A DNA stretch of 64,000 bases from Microvelia longipes. Lineage: Eukaryota > Arthropoda > Insecta > Hemiptera > Veliidae. Below the pieces are notes generated by a model. It ran no database searches. It was given only the letters and a program-made list of their open reading frames with translations, and had not been told where the DNA came from. This document shows positions 36,240-48,301 of this stretch, in pieces. Position numbers and translations under genes: made by a program. Location: positions 35,476,011 to 35,540,010 of the forward strand of contig JACMZG010001913.1 in the NCBI GenBank assembly GCA_018340805.1, written 5' to 3'. Numbering within the stretch: position 1 is the stretch's first letter; each line of letters opens with the position of its first letter.

Positions 36240-37500
36240 TTCAGGCACGGGGTTCCGTGGAAATTTCACAAAACATTCTGAATTCGTACTCTCGCTCGTC
36301 CTTAGAATATGGGAACTACTAAAAGTACATTGCAATACGTCTTTCTTTTCACTTTACTCATCCTCAATGAGTAAAACATACCTGAACGGGAGGAATACAC
36401 AGCGGTCAACTATCCAGGCACTGACCACCTTCTATGCTGCTTAACATTAGTAATCTAACAAAAATCGTAGCTATACAAGGCGTATTTCAATTTAGCTTCG
36501 CATAGTTATTTACTGCATAAATGGATACAATTGTACTAAATATTAACTCGATTGCAATAATTATAGATATTTTTTTCATTTAAAAAAACGTATACAAGTT
36601 ATTCGAAACTAATTGAACTTATGCTAAAAATAAAATGGAACGTAGCACAATTAGGCGGCTGAACTTCGGTATACGGTGCACCCTGTTATCAATACTATAT
36701 ATCGATATATTTTTAGTTTAGAGATGTGACGTAGGAATAATCGATATATGCCTTTACTTTTACGTTTATGAACATATTTTATTATTTTTTAAAATGTTTT
36801 TTTGTTTGTGTTTTTTTTTTTATTTGTTGTAAAATGGTTTAAAACTATTTTCATATTTTTTTTATAATGTTTTAACTATGTTTTCATAAGAAAAATCGAT
36901 GATACACCACATCTAATTTTATGTTACGCGTATTTTTGTGTTTGTTATTTTCAGGTTGTTTATTATATTTTTGATGTTAATGTTTTCATTTATTTGTTGT
37001 TTGGTTTTTTTTTAATGTTTTAATTATAATTAATAATTTAACGACGCTGCTTATCTTTTAAGTGCTCAGTTCTCGTTTACGTGTCGCGTAACTAAAAATA
37101 TATCGATATATAGTATTGATAACAGGGTGCACCGTATACCGAAGATTTACCCAATTAGGCCTTATTTAGGCGCGCTAAATTTCAAATCGATTACAAAATG
37201 TTTCCGCGTTTTATGAATTATCTAAATTATTGCTTAGTCGTTTTTGCCGGTAATTGACGTCATAAAAATATTTTCTGGACAGCACAACTAGACCTAAAGA
37301 CTGATTTATGTACCAAGTTTCAACTTTTTTGCGTAAACACACTAGGAGTTACGAAACAATCACACAACTCTATAAAATCTACCTATAAGACCTCAGAAGG
37401 ACTTAAAACACCTGATACGGATAAATCAGGTGATATCCCGGTTTCGGACTTTTTGCAAGAAATAATACTTTTCCTATAAACCTTCCTTGAAAATGAGAAA
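36240..37500 (-). repeat. Family C repeat interrupted by a TIR element
   Basis: The outer parts read as minus-oriented C (GGCACGGGGTTCCGTGG, CTCGCTCGTCCTT; then AATTGACGTCATAAAAAT, GATATCCCGGTTTCGG, ATAATACTTTTCC). The 496-bp element at 36656-37151 separates them. Confidence 0.7.
36656..37151. mobile_element. TIR transposon with 8-bp target duplication, nested in family C
   Basis: CAATTAGG at 36648-36655 is repeated at 37152-37159; a following C may make it 9 bp. Between them lie long inverted ends: CTTCGGTATACGGTGCACCC from 36664 and the exact complement ending 37144, continuing through TGTTATCAATACTATATATC for over 50 bp. The interior is T-rich and non-coding. An 8-bp duplication is typical of hAT or P-type elements; the superfamily is not proven because the terminal bases differ between the ends. 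Confidence 0.82.
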
Positions 37501-37732
37501 AATTGAAAAGGTAGTCTCGTCAGATTTTTTTTCACGACAACATGCATTTAATGCAAGTTTAAGTCGGTATTGTAGAAAATATTTGAGTTAAACATAAGGA
37601 GAAGCTATAATTATCTGGTTCTTTTGGCGCGATAGATATTCAAACAATCATATCGTCTTGAAACACTTGGCTTAAAACATTTTCACAGGAGTTCTTGATA
37701 GTATTAGTGAGAACGCCCTTATCATAGAGATA

Positions 37733-37855
37733 TATACTAGAGAGGGCATAGCCTATCTCAAACATTGGGAGTACTTAAACATCATTTTGGGGTTCTCAGG
37801 GGCTCTGTGTAATCTCATTAAAACCTCCCTCAGGAGTGAGTTGAGGTTATAATAT
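37733..37855 (-). repeat. Family K repeat, copy 3
   Basis: The reverse of 23560-23712: CTAGAGAGGGCATAGCCTAT, then TCAGGGGCTCTGTGTAA, then TAACCTC in complement. Confidence 0.65.
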
Positions 37856-38127
37856 ATCAATAGTTTTTGGCTTCCTGAACAATATCTATGATTAAATATG
37901 TATTTTAAACGTTATAATATGCTACTTTAAAAATGTTAATGTTGTTCTGTTTATTTGATTTTATTGAAAGTCGAAGGATGACAGATTATCTTTACGAGGA
38001 TTCAAAAATCAACCAATATGGCCTCTCTAGTAATACTACCTCTATGATACCTTTATGATGCCTTTATGACAACTTCCTTCAAGAGGTTTAGGTTATGATT
38101 CTAGGCGTGGGTTAAAATGCAATTGAT

Positions 38128-38600
38128 ATGGCTTTTATAGTAAAAATAATTTTTACACTTAACCGTGGTGATTTGCCTAGTTCTCCGCGCATCTGTATAT
38201 TTTTGTTTGACATTTTTTTATTGAATAACACAACAATTTTCGCTACAAGTATTAGGGTTGATGCAGTTTTAGTGGCATGGAAAGGCGTGTTAGAGAATCA
38301 ATCCTGTAATTGCACTTAATCGAGAGATGCATATTTTTAAGAAGTAAATTCAGTGGCGAGTCAATTATAAATAAATAAATGATTGAATCTTTTTACGACA
38401 ACATAACAAATAAAGGCATGACAACAATTACCTGTGCAAGTCATCTTGAAGCCAAAGCTAAAACAGAACAAGAGACAGTTAAGAGACTTGGCTTGAGTCT
38501 CAATTTTGAGAGACAAAACGTAAAAAAAAAATTACGTTTATTGACTACAGCTTTGTCTATGCATTTTCACATTGTCAAAGATATATACTAAAAATATTTG
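38128..38600 (+). other. Unassigned open frames
   Basis: Frames of 63 and 70 codons (38128-38319, 38379-38591) occur here. The second (motif EAKAKTEQETVKRLGLSLNF) has a polar, helix-like composition unlike its AT-rich surroundings, but I recognise no family and see no convincing splice sites. It could be a decayed exon. Confidence 0.2.
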
Positions 38601-38862
38601 ATGTATTGTATGATTTCAATTCAATGAAAATCAAATAAGAAGATTTCTTAATTAAGCGTTATTTTCAAGTCTGCAAAATGCTTTATCTTTAAGTTCCACA
38701 TCGTAGGGTTGTATTCTTCATTTTTATTATCTATCTTAACACTCAACTTCCTGATGTTATTAAATACAATTGAGGAAACATTTCAAAGTGGAAATGATAA
38801 TAAATATTTAAATGAAAATTGTTTTTTGCTTTTAGCTTTTTAAAAGCTGTACTTTGAAAAGA

Positions 38863-39512
38863 CATTTTCGCTTAAATAAGAAAAATGCATAAGACATTTT
38901 CGCTTACTAAAATGTAAAAGATACGTCTGCTTAAATAGAAGATTGTAAAAGATACGTCCGCTAATAAGAAGATTGTATACTCGCTTTAAGTAGATTGTAA
39001 AGGTCTGCTTAAATAAGAAGATTGTAAAAGATACGTCCGCTTAAATAAGTAGATTGTAAAAGATACGTCCGCTTAAATAAGAAGATTTTAAGTTAAATAA
39101 GAAGATTGTAAAAGATACGTCCGCTTAAATAAGAAAGATTAAATAAGTAAAGATACGTCCGCTAAATAAGAAGATTGTAAGATACGTCCGCTTAAATAAG
39201 AAGATTGTAAAAGATACGTCCGCTTAAATAAGAAGATTGTAAAAGATACGTCCGCTTAAATAAGAAGATTGTAAAAAGATACGTCCGCTTAAATAAGAAG
39301 TAAAAAGATTTAATAAGAAGGTAAAAGATACGTCCGCTTAAATAAGAAGATTGTAAAAGATACGTCCGCTTAAATAGAAGATTGTAAAAGATACGTCCGC
39401 TTAAATAAGAAGAATGTAAAAGATACGTCCGCTTAAATAAGAAGAATGTAAAGATACGTCCGCTTAAATAAGAAGATTTTAAAGATACGTCCGGTAAATA
39501 AGAAGAATGTAA
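38863..39512 (+). repeat. 32-bp minisatellite
   Basis: The unit AAGATACGTCCGCTTAAATA plus AGAAGATTGTAA repeats about 20 times. Central copies are spaced exactly 32 bp (39181, 39213, 39245); edge copies are shortened or diverged. Because 32 is not a multiple of three it cannot be a coding repeat. There are no spacers, so it is not a CRISPR-type array. Confidence 0.95.
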
Positions 39513-39646
39513 AAGAACTTGGTAACTGTATCAGTAAATCAAACTCGGAGATCATGAGTGTAGTAGCACTCAATGGCGTCACCGGATGTTCAGGTTTTGC
39601 TGCTCGTGTATTGGCTCTTACATTTGATGAACACAATGACATATAA
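39506..39646 (+). CDS. Coding-like fragment after the minisatellite, unrecognised
   Basis: One frame runs from the last minisatellite unit to TAA at 39644. It includes SVVALNGVTGCSGFAARVLA, with the spacing GxxGxxG of a nucleotide-binding Rossmann turn, and ends DEHNDI. The base composition is less AT-rich than its surroundings. No start or acceptor is evident, and the similarity to NAD(P)-binding folds rests on this short motif only. It could be the tail of a decayed gene. Confidence 0.22.
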   Translation, partial: NVKELGNCISKSNSEIMSVVALNGVTGCSGFAARVLALTFDEHNDI

Positions 39647-39799
39647 GACGGAATAATTTTTTTTCAGAGTGAGGTTACTCTGATACAAGAAAATGGATCT
39701 AAACGAGCATTTATAACAACGCCGTTGCTGTTTACACTATTATTTACTTTATGTTATAGCTCTAACTAGGATGCTTTCTTTTACTTTGCCCTAATAAAT

Positions 39800-40365
39800 A
39801 AGGTAGGTATATAGGAAAAGTATTGTGTTAGTAAGAAAATTGAAACCGGGATTCCATTTGAATTATGAGTCTTAGATGTTTTTAAGACCTCATGAGTGGT
39901 TTTCGCGAAGATGTCTGTCTGTATATGTGTACGGGTGGGAGTGTCTGTTATCACCGTAGCGCCCAGCGTATTTATGTTCAAGAGTTGAAACTTAGAACAA
40001 AAACTAATCTTAAGGTCTAGTTGAGCTATCCAGAGAATAAATTATCTGACGTCGTAAACTGGAAATAACGACTCAGAAAAAATTTCGAACATTCATAAAA
40101 TGTGAAAAATGTTGCGATGGATTTGATATTTGGCACGCATGTAGCCATGTATAAGAACAACAATGTGTCGAGGTTCATCTCATTATCTAATTCAGTTTAT
40201 ATCCAATGAAAACCGAAAACGCGTTGCAGTATAAATTATGCGATTTGTATATTCCAAAATAGTAAGTATATTACGAGTCTGAAATTGTGAGGATGAGCGT
40301 AGCGAATCCGAAGTGACGTGGAAAACCTCCGAGGTATCCCGAATCTGATTTTTACGGTAGCGATT
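39800..40365 (+). repeat. Family C repeat, plus orientation
   Basis: It runs from ATAGGAAAAGTATTGTGTTA and TTGAAACCGGGATTCCA, through GTTATCACCGTAGCGCCC, to GGATGAGCGTAGCGAATCCG and GAGGTATCCCGAATCTGATT. It is a good counterpart to 27595-28365. Confidence 0.75.
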
Positions 40366-40369
40366 TTTT

Positions 40370-41950
40370 TAGGCGTCCAAAAGTATACGGGTATTTCAAG
40401 TAATTTGAACCAGTTATTTGCTGACATAATTAAATATTAAACGTATCTTGAGTTACAAGTATCCTGGAAAGATATAAATCACATTTAATAAATTATAAAA
40501 TGGACAAAAGACTTCTTAATAGGTAATTTCTCAAAACTTATAATATTTTATAAGCGCTAAGAAACCGAGAGGAGGGGAACTTATAAGACAAACCTGTGGT
40601 GCAGCAAAAAAATCCAAAAAATCAAACGCCGGGAGCAAATTTGATGGCCGAGAGGGGAGGGGGTTATATGTGCTTCGTTAGGGGTTGTAGAGGGAGTATC
40701 TAGTCTCTCCCTAGGGAGACTCAAATAGGAGCAAGTACTGTTATGGTACCCACTGGGAACTGTCTCTCTTATAGACTCCTTACTGTTTTTCTACCCTGTA
40801 AGTATTAGTCTATTTGGTTATAAAAATATTTCTGAAGAAAGTCTAATTTAAAAAAAAAAAAGAAAAATTAGAATTTTTAAAAAAAAATTATTAATTAAAA
40901 AAAAAAAAAAAAAGAAAAAAAAAAAAAAATACGCGCCGAACAGCTAAATTTGCGTTTTTATTTATCTGACAACTACCTCACAACTTCTTTAAAATATATA
41001 GAAAAATAGAAAGCAAATTAAACTTAAAACGAGATCTGGGTTTTAAAAAGCTACAGCCTAACGCAGACCACAACGCCGCTATTTTATACCTCGATACGGC
41101 AAGTCCAAGAAACGATAAGCCGAGTCTAGACTTTATTTTCTTTAGGAATATCTTCTGTATACTTTACATTCTTATAATTTATTTTAGTTTTATTAGCGTA
41201 TTATAAGTAAGTTATACTTTAACGAGTTGGATAATGACGAGTAATAACCAGGTTTATTACGCTTTTTATATCTTAATAAAGTTTTACGATGTTCTTCTTT
41301 TTTTCTAAGGATTATTAAAAAAAATAATTGCTTTATACTTTTGATTGAAAAGTTCTGAAAGTTCCTTTGTTTAATTGTAATTGAAAAGCAGTATCATACA
41401 GAGCATTATATGATATTCCTTTACGAAAACAATTAAACAGAGGAAATATCTGATCTTTTCAAGTAAATAGATCGATATATCGGAAGTAGATAAGTCGATA
41501 TATGTTTTAATGTTGTACATAAATGAAAATGAAACATTTAATTTCGAAATTCTTCGACAGTTTAAGTTAATATTAACTAAGCAACTCGTCAGCTCTTAAA
41601 AACAACTACAAGCAAAATAGAATATTTAAAAATTAAATAAGAATAATTACCAATTATTTTCTATCACATATTTTCAATAATACTTCCACAACAAATTACA
41701 AGATTTCTCTTGGTTTCATTTCTCTTGGAAAATTTTATTCTGACAATTTTATATCATACATAACTATATTATAAACACTACATTCGTATCACTTTTATAA
41801 AAAGAATTCTAAACCTACAACATGATATAGTACAAATATTTGATAGATATTACATATGTATTATCAGAAAATTGTTTACATGACATATTAATGTTCAATT
41901 ACACATACAGGATTTATGTACAATTACACAATTTTAGGATATTTACGTCT
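40370..41950. other. No gene seen; A-rich tract
   Basis: A long impure A tract lies at 40850-40930. The rest is AT-rich with no recognised genes. GATCGATATATCGG and AAGTCGATATATG near 41470-41500 recall the inner ends of the 36656 element without clear homology. Confidence 0.4.
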
Positions 41951-41989
41951 TAAAGCAACCGCATCAGTCAATATGATCTAATTTTAATT

Positions 41990-42110
41990 TTTCACCAGCC
42001 CTGATGATACTTGTTAAAGACCATCATCAATACTAGTGGAACTGTCAAACAATGCTGATGTAATTTTTAAATTATCACTAGACCTGATGATGGCGGTTAC
42101 AACCAGCTTT
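41990..42110. repeat. Degraded hammerhead-type motifs
   Basis: CTGATGA occurs at 42001 and 42084 on the plus strand, the latter followed by TGGCGGTTACAACCAGC (a GGTT/AACC hairpin where stem II should be). On the minus strand TTGATGATGGTCTTTAACAA covers 42030-42011. The GAAA box is lost in each case. These look like relics of hammerhead-bearing retroelement ends related in type to 24967-25017. Confidence 0.35.
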
Positions 42111-43355
42111 CTTAATAGTTAATAAAATTAGGGAGGATACGAAAACTGATTTAGTTTAATTGCTTTTTCTTATAAAAACTAAGAATTTATTGCATGATGC
42201 GAACCTCAGACCTTTATGGTGGCATGGTCAGCCATAAATAAAACCAATGGGGAACTTGCATAAACAATTATACTTGAAATTAAAAGTATATTATATTCTA
42301 ATAATAAAAACGTAAACGATTTTTAAAATAATTGATTAATTATTTTTTTATTGATTAATAAAAATTGGGTAATTCAATCAGGAGCTTACTTCGCGGGCTT
42401 TGTAAGGTGACGTCATAACCATGGAGGCGTGGCTAATTACGTTACACCCATGGGGAGTTACTAATTATTAAATTAATATTCCTAATCATATTTGTATTTT
42501 AATTATCAATTTCTTTTCATATTATAAATGTTATATTTTTCTGATTAAAACGACATATATAAACGATTATATGGGATGAAATATTAACGATTTTATTAAA
42601 AAACGTTTGGTAAGGCAGATGTATACGATCAAGTTTCGGTTTAGGCATAAACCGAATGCCTACGGTTATGACGTCACGTGGCTGCGCCTCTGTTGCTTTT
42701 CTAACCTTCAAAAATTATTTAAATACTTAAAACGCTCAAATTGCTGCATTTTTGGGTTCTTTGCCAATTATATTCATAAGACGTCCATTCTAAAACGTTT
42801 CCCATAATCATGCAAGTTCCTCATTGCCGGCTAGTTCCTTAACCACGGAGCTAGCAAAGCATTAATAGTAAATATTCTTGCACCTAATATACTTTTATAT
42901 ATAAGTATAAGTATGCACATCAGGGCCCTGTTTCACGAAAGTACCAGTCTTGCAGTCTTGTAGTAAAAATTGAAAAAAAAAACAACTTGTAATGACAAAG
43001 GTGCAAGTGATACCAAGGATACATTTGGACGTTTGTAGCATTTTTCTATTTAATAAACATCATTTCTTGTCAACAGCAATCCCTTCTAAATTTTCTTTAC
43101 AAGTCTGAACTTAGGTAGACTAAGTTACAAGTTCATTTAACTTATCACTAATATCAAACTTAGGTTTTAGAAGTTTTAGGTTATTAGTAATCTAGTGCTT
43201 AATATGATTTTGTAAAACGTTTTAGCGAATTTTCGAAGAAAAAATGAGTTTATAAATATTATTTCTTGTATTTTAGAAATAATTGCGTTCGAAATAATTT
43301 ACAAATATGAATAAAACTGGGTTTTAATAATACTGTGGGGTGCCATTCGTCTTTT

Positions 43356-43485
43356 GCTCCAAATCGTTGGAGCTCAATGGAGCTCCAACGATATGGAGCG
43401 CCAACAACTTGGAGCGCCAACGACAGGTACCCATACTGTGGCATATTGTTTACAAAAAAATCTTGTAGATTTTGTAAACAATAAA
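43356..43485. repeat. Series of short perfect hairpins
   Basis: CGTTGGAGCT/AGCTCCAACG (around 43365-43391, extended outward by GCTCCA and TGGAGC) is followed by GGAGCGCCAAC repeated twice. Then ATTGTTTACAAAA pairs with ATTTTGTAAACAAT around 43446-43484. Confidence 0.7.
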
Positions 43486-43522
43486 TTGCAGTGATTCTTA
43501 AAACGCTTTATTTTGACACATA

Positions 43523-43920
43523 CAGTCTATCGTTTAGTTTAAAAATCTTGACAGGTCAGTATAGACACTACTGATTCTTAAGAAAAAAAAATCCCTGCAA
43601 GAAGGGAGCGGGAAAAAACGATGTATACAAATCAGGTTATTTCACCCGTATTTTCTTGGCAATGTTTTTTAACATTACTTTTGTGTAATTTTATTTTAAA
43701 ATATCATTGTTAATTTGAAAGTAGTTTTTAAAACGATGTAATCAAAAGAAGAACCATAAACAAAGTGAACGATTGCCGGGAAGAAGGTTTTTCCCTACAG
43801 CGGTTATTGTGGTAGGGATTGTTTTCTCTTTTAAAGTGAGAGGTTGGCAGCGGCTTCTCTGATAGGTCAACCCCCAAAATACTTATGATCTTGGGGATTT
43901 TTAAACTAAACGATAGACTG
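43523..43920 (+). mobile_element. Tc1/mariner-type MITE (family E), copy 1
   Basis: Ends CAGTCTATCGTTTAGTTTAA and its inverted copy are flanked by TA on both sides, the target preference of Tc1/mariner elements, whose termini usually begin CAGT. The element is 398 bp, with no transposase. A minus-strand frame of 68 codons here has a homologous 65-codon frame in the copy at 62178, but shared descent of the MITE explains that. Confidence 0.85.
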
Positions 43921-43977
43921 TAGTTACAAGCCATTTTTGTACAATAGTTTAAAAGATTTGTCGAGTAGATACAAGCT

Positions 43978-44220
43978 GATAGAATTTATAAGGTGATTCT
44001 TATTCAAGGTGAAAACTTATTCAAGATTTCATGAATGAAATCAATTCTTTTGACACGTTAGGTTATAGTCCGGAATAGACGTCATTGAAAGAATAAATAG
44101 TAAATTTTCAATGTCGACCGCCTATGAATTGTTTATAAATGACGTCACACGTCATTCATATTAAGACAGGTTATACCTTCGATCGAGACATCGAATTGAA
44201 TCACGTTATAAATATCTATC
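43978..44220. repeat. Family F palindromic MITE
   Basis: Inverted ends GATAGAATTTATAAGGTGAT and ATCACGTTATAAATATCTATC bracket AATGACGTCACACG and a GACGTCATTGAAAGAATAAA segment. The interior motifs GTCCGGAATAGACG and AATGTCGACCGCC are shared with 55370-55600. Confidence 0.75.
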
Positions 44221-44459
44221 ATCCTGGGGAAGATAGTCAAATTTTAATAGAATTTGACACAAATTTGCATGATTTCTAGGAGATCTAAGACAAAACTTGT
44301 AACCTCTTAGTGTTTTTTAATAGAATTGTATAAAACGGCTTGTAATTACCAATCTACAGTGGCACATTAATGAATCATTTTTTACAACTATTAGTAAACT
44401 TTTAGCTTTTTACTAGTAGTATTCAAGACTTGTACTTTCGTGAAACGAGGCCCAGGTGT

Positions 44460-45366
44460 AAAATGTTAAGTCTGTCTAGTTACTTCATCTTATTTAAAAT
44501 GAAATTGCTATGAAGCTAGCCGTAGTCGCTGCAATCTCACCTTTTTGACGAATTTTCATTTTTTTTGGGCAAAACATGCAGCAAGTAATAAAGATCAGAA
44601 TAAGTATTATGATCGCATTAAAAAACGTGTTGGAAAACTGATTGTTACAATGTTTCTTCGGCTACCTATGGCAATAAGTTAAATTCCTGCTTCTTTGCTC
44701 TAGCTTAACAAGTTAATGATAGACACAAGGAAAAAAACATTTTTTCCATTACTACGATTCTAATAAAACACAGATTATACTAGAAATACATTTTTGGGCC
44801 ACTCTGCAAAGTAAATTTTATAATTTTATACGCTACAAGTTAATTATTTTTATTAAACGATATTAAAATATTTCTTCCAAATTTTTATTATATGCTTAAC
44901 AAATTACTGAGACAATTATATTCTTACAGTTTTAAAACTACAATAATTAAATATAATTAATTTTTAACGGACGAAATCGAATAGATAAAGCTTTAAAGAT
45001 GCGTACTTTATAGAATATCTTTACTTTCAACAATAACTTAGTTCATAACAACATTGAATTTAACAGTAATAAAAGAGGTAAGAGATAAACAAATTACGTA
45101 GAATTAAATTATAAATGCAGTTATTACTGCAGAGGGGGAAAAAAACCAGATGTTTAAATTAGAGTAAGTAACCTACAAATTAGGAGATTTAGCAAAATCG
45201 AAATTGCCTCTCACATACTTTTGATATGTGAAGCCCTAGCCTTTCATAGGTTCTCCAACATTGGTAGCAGCACTCTTACTAAGTTTGACTCTACCAATGA
45301 ATCACTGGTAAAGAAGATCCTAGACCTAGTCCGGGGAAAAGGATTATTCTGACCTGGACCAATTGA
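44460..45366. other. No gene seen
   Basis: AT-rich flank leading into the assembly gap; no features recognised. Confidence 0.4.
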
Positions 45367-46231
45367 NNNNNNNNNNNNNNNNNNNNNNNNNNNNNNNNNN
45401 NNNNNNNNNNNNNNNNNNNNNNNNNNNNNNNNNNNNNNNNNNNNNNNNNNNNNNNNNNNNNNNNNNNNNNNNNNNNNNNNNNNNNNNNNNNNNNNNNNNN
45501 NNNNNNNNNNNNNNNNNNNNNNNNNNNNNNNNNNNNNNNNNNNNNNNNNNNNNNNNNNNNNNNNNNNNNNNNNNNNNNNNNNNNNNNNNNNNNNNNNNNN
45601 NNNNNNNNNNNNNNNNNNNNNNNNNNNNNNNNNNNNNNNNNNNNNNNNNNNNNNNNNNNNNNNNNNNNNNNNNNNNNNNNNNNNNNNNNNNNNNNNNNNN
45701 NNNNNNNNNNNNNNNNNNNNNNNNNNNNNNNNNNNNNNNNNNNNNNNNNNNNNNNNNNNNNNNNNNNNNNNNNNNNNNNNNNNNNNNNNNNNNNNNNNNN
45801 NNNNNNNNNNNNNNNNNNNNNNNNNNNNNNNNNNNNNNNNNNNNNNNNNNNNNNNNNNNNNNNNNNNNNNNNNNNNNNNNNNNNNNNNNNNNNNNNNNNN
45901 NNNNNNNNNNNNNNNNNNNNNNNNNNNNNNNNNNNNNNNNNNNNNNNNNNNNNNNNNNNNNNNNNNNNNNNNNNNNNNNNNNNNNNNNNNNNNNNNNNNN
46001 NNNNNNNNNNNNNNNNNNNNNNNNNNNNNNNNNNNNNNNNNNNNNNNNNNNNNNNNNNNNNNNNNNNNNNNNNNNNNNNNNNNNNNNNNNNNNNNNNNNN
46101 NNNNNNNNNNNNNNNNNNNNNNNNNNNNNNNNNNNNNNNNNNNNNNNNNNNNNNNNNNNNNNNNNNNNNNNNNNNNNNNNNNNNNNNNNNNNNNNNNNNN
46201 NNNNNNNNNNNNNNNNNNNNNNNNNNNNNNN
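45367..46231. other. Assembly gap (865 N)
   Basis: A run of unknown bases. Sequence resumes inside a family C repeat, so the gap may have been caused by repeats. Confidence 0.99.
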
Positions 46232-46235
46232 TTAA

Positions 46236-47310
46236 GGTATCATAGAAAAAAGTATTGTGTCGCAAAAAAATCGAAACGGAGTCACGGAATTATCAGTTTT
46301 TAGCGTTTTAAGGCCTTTTTAGCAGTTTATAATTATACCAAGGTGCTACATATAGTATAAGTCCTCTAGCAATTAGACAATCACATTAAATTATAAATTA
46401 ATTTATAACATTTTCAAAAAAATATAAATAAAAAATTAATCATTTTAAGTATAATAAAATTATAGCATTTAAGTTTTTGTTAATCCCTAGTACAGAAGTA
46501 CAGGTAGAAAACCCTTTCTTCTTTGTCCCTTAGATGTAAGTATCCTCCCACCCTTAGAACCATACCTCCTTCACATCAATACAGCAACAGTAATTTTAAG
46601 TTTAGTTTATTTATACACTGAAGATGGGAAACGTCTCGAGACGCGTTTGAATAAATTGCAGTAATATTGTGATATAGACAAAGTATAATAAATAAGTTTT
46701 TTAAATATTGTGCTTTATTTATTATATAAAATGTGCAATTGTCACAAAATCTCGGTCGAAACAACAAATTTTGTTTTAAGCCCTCTTAAGTAGTTTTCAC
46801 AAAGTTGTCTGTCTGTATGTAAGTGTTAGTCATCGTAGCTCTTATGCTAGAGTTGTAACTTAGAACAAAAATCAGTTTATAGATGTAATATTTTGTATGA
46901 GGCCATAAATTCTCCATAATGACTCAGCAAAAACTTCAAAAAAACATAAAGGGCGGAAAAATAATGAAATTGGATTGAAATTTAGTACCAATGTTGCCAT
47001 TTATAAGATTTACATATGTAAGTTTTATCTCATTATCAGAATTACTTTGATTTTTATCAGGTGACTTGAGTACGCTTTTTAAAAATTAAAAAAATCGAAA
47101 AATAATCCAATTAAATTGATATTAAGTGCGTATCCCATAATGTAATAAATAAGTACACTAAGTTTCGTTTCAATACGACAAGTATATTCATAATTTTTGT
47201 TGGATCGTAAAAGTAAAACCGCATCAAGCCTGGTCAGGGCCTGGAGGGGTGGCCGCGGGGAATAAAATAAATGAATTTACTATCTGAGGACGAGCGAGCT
47301 TCATTTATCA
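46236..47310 (+). repeat. Family C repeats, interrupted
   Basis: GAAAAAAGTATTGTGTCGCA just after the gap is the start of one C copy. A second partial copy runs from about 46770 (AGCCCTCTTAAGTAGTTTTC, GTCATCGTAGCTCTTATG) to CTGAGGACGAGCGAGCTTC at about 47283. Non-C sequence (46330-46760) separates them. Confidence 0.6.
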
Positions 47311-48034
47311 CAAATCCGGCTAGTTACTGAAAATTTTGAAAAAAAAAAATTATAAAAAAAGTTTGTTGGTGATCCAACGTTCTAGATATATTAAAAAACG
47401 ACCGCGCCTTATATAATAACAGTATAAAAGAAGAACAGTAAAAAAATAGGTGAAAAAAATAATACTTTTTGTAACAATTTAATCTTTTTGCTTTGATTCG
47501 GTAAAGTAAGTGCTTTTGTTTCCCCAATTATGATGAGTTCTCTCGGAATATTTCGGAGTTTGCCCCCTCCTTCCCCATGCCCCTCACCGGAATACAAGAG
47601 TGCCCGTTCTCTATCCTTTTGATAAAAATACTCGTTATTCGCCAAGAGTTTCGGTGAAAGTTTCCAACCCTCAGTGAAATACGGACTCGCTTTTAACAGG
47701 TTTTGTGATTTATAACAATGGAATAATTGTTATATATGATTTTAGATAGTGAGCTATTCTTTCTCTGCTTTTATAAATTTAAATGATTTAGCTGTTAAAA
47801 TACAACAAATGAAGATTTGAAAATTTTATTTTAAAAATCATGAATACATTTATTGTTTTATTTTTTCTAAATCGTTATATCATAAGTGTACTTTGTGTAT
47901 AGACAGTTTTTAGAAAAAAATAGATAAAAATGAACTAAAAATCTTTCAGGAAATAATAATACTAGATTTCCGGACTTATTGACGTAAAGGATTAAATTTA
48001 ATCCTGAGCTGTGCAATCAAGGAGTATATATATA

Positions 48035-48200
48035 TGGGTATGGTGTATTTGATCCTTGCTTGCTTTCGTGGTCGAGGTCTTTAAAGCTTTGGTCACTATG
48101 CCAACCTTTGATACTACAGAGGTCTTCGGTTCCCATCCCAGATTAAGCTCTTAGTTTATAAAAGATTTCTCCTACTAAATTATCGCCAAATTTAGATTAC
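48035..48200 (+). repeat. Possible tRNA-derived SINE
   Basis: TCGTGGTCGAGGTCTTTAAA (about 48066) could be an A-box region and CTTCGGTTCCCATCCCAG (about 48125) a B box. The spacing is right, but the A box is poor. Confidence 0.35.
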
Positions 48201-48301
48201 ACTTTGAGAGGTACGGTTGCCACTACCACCACTACACGTAAAATTATTGTGATTGGTTGTTTTGAAATAAAATATTTCCTAAAAGACTGTAATCAGATTC
48301 T

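Larger units (their letters stand above)
42923..44453. mobile_element. 1.5-kb GGGCC-ended TIR element with nested MITEs
   Basis: GTTTCACGAAAGTACCAGTC near 42931 is matched in reverse by GACTTGTACTTTCGTGAAAC near 44427-44446, so TIRs of about 45 bp run inward from GGGCC and GGCCC. Inside lie hairpins (43356-43485), the Tc1/mariner-type MITE (43523-43920) and the F palindrome (43978-44220). No transposase is present and no target duplication could be fixed. Confidence 0.65.

Noticed and set aside
38863..39512. CRISPR-like array
   Set aside because: Repeats are directly abutting without unique spacers in a eukaryotic context; it is a minisatellite.
45291..46265. 324-codon open frame
   Set aside because: It is made almost wholly of unknown bases in the assembly gap.
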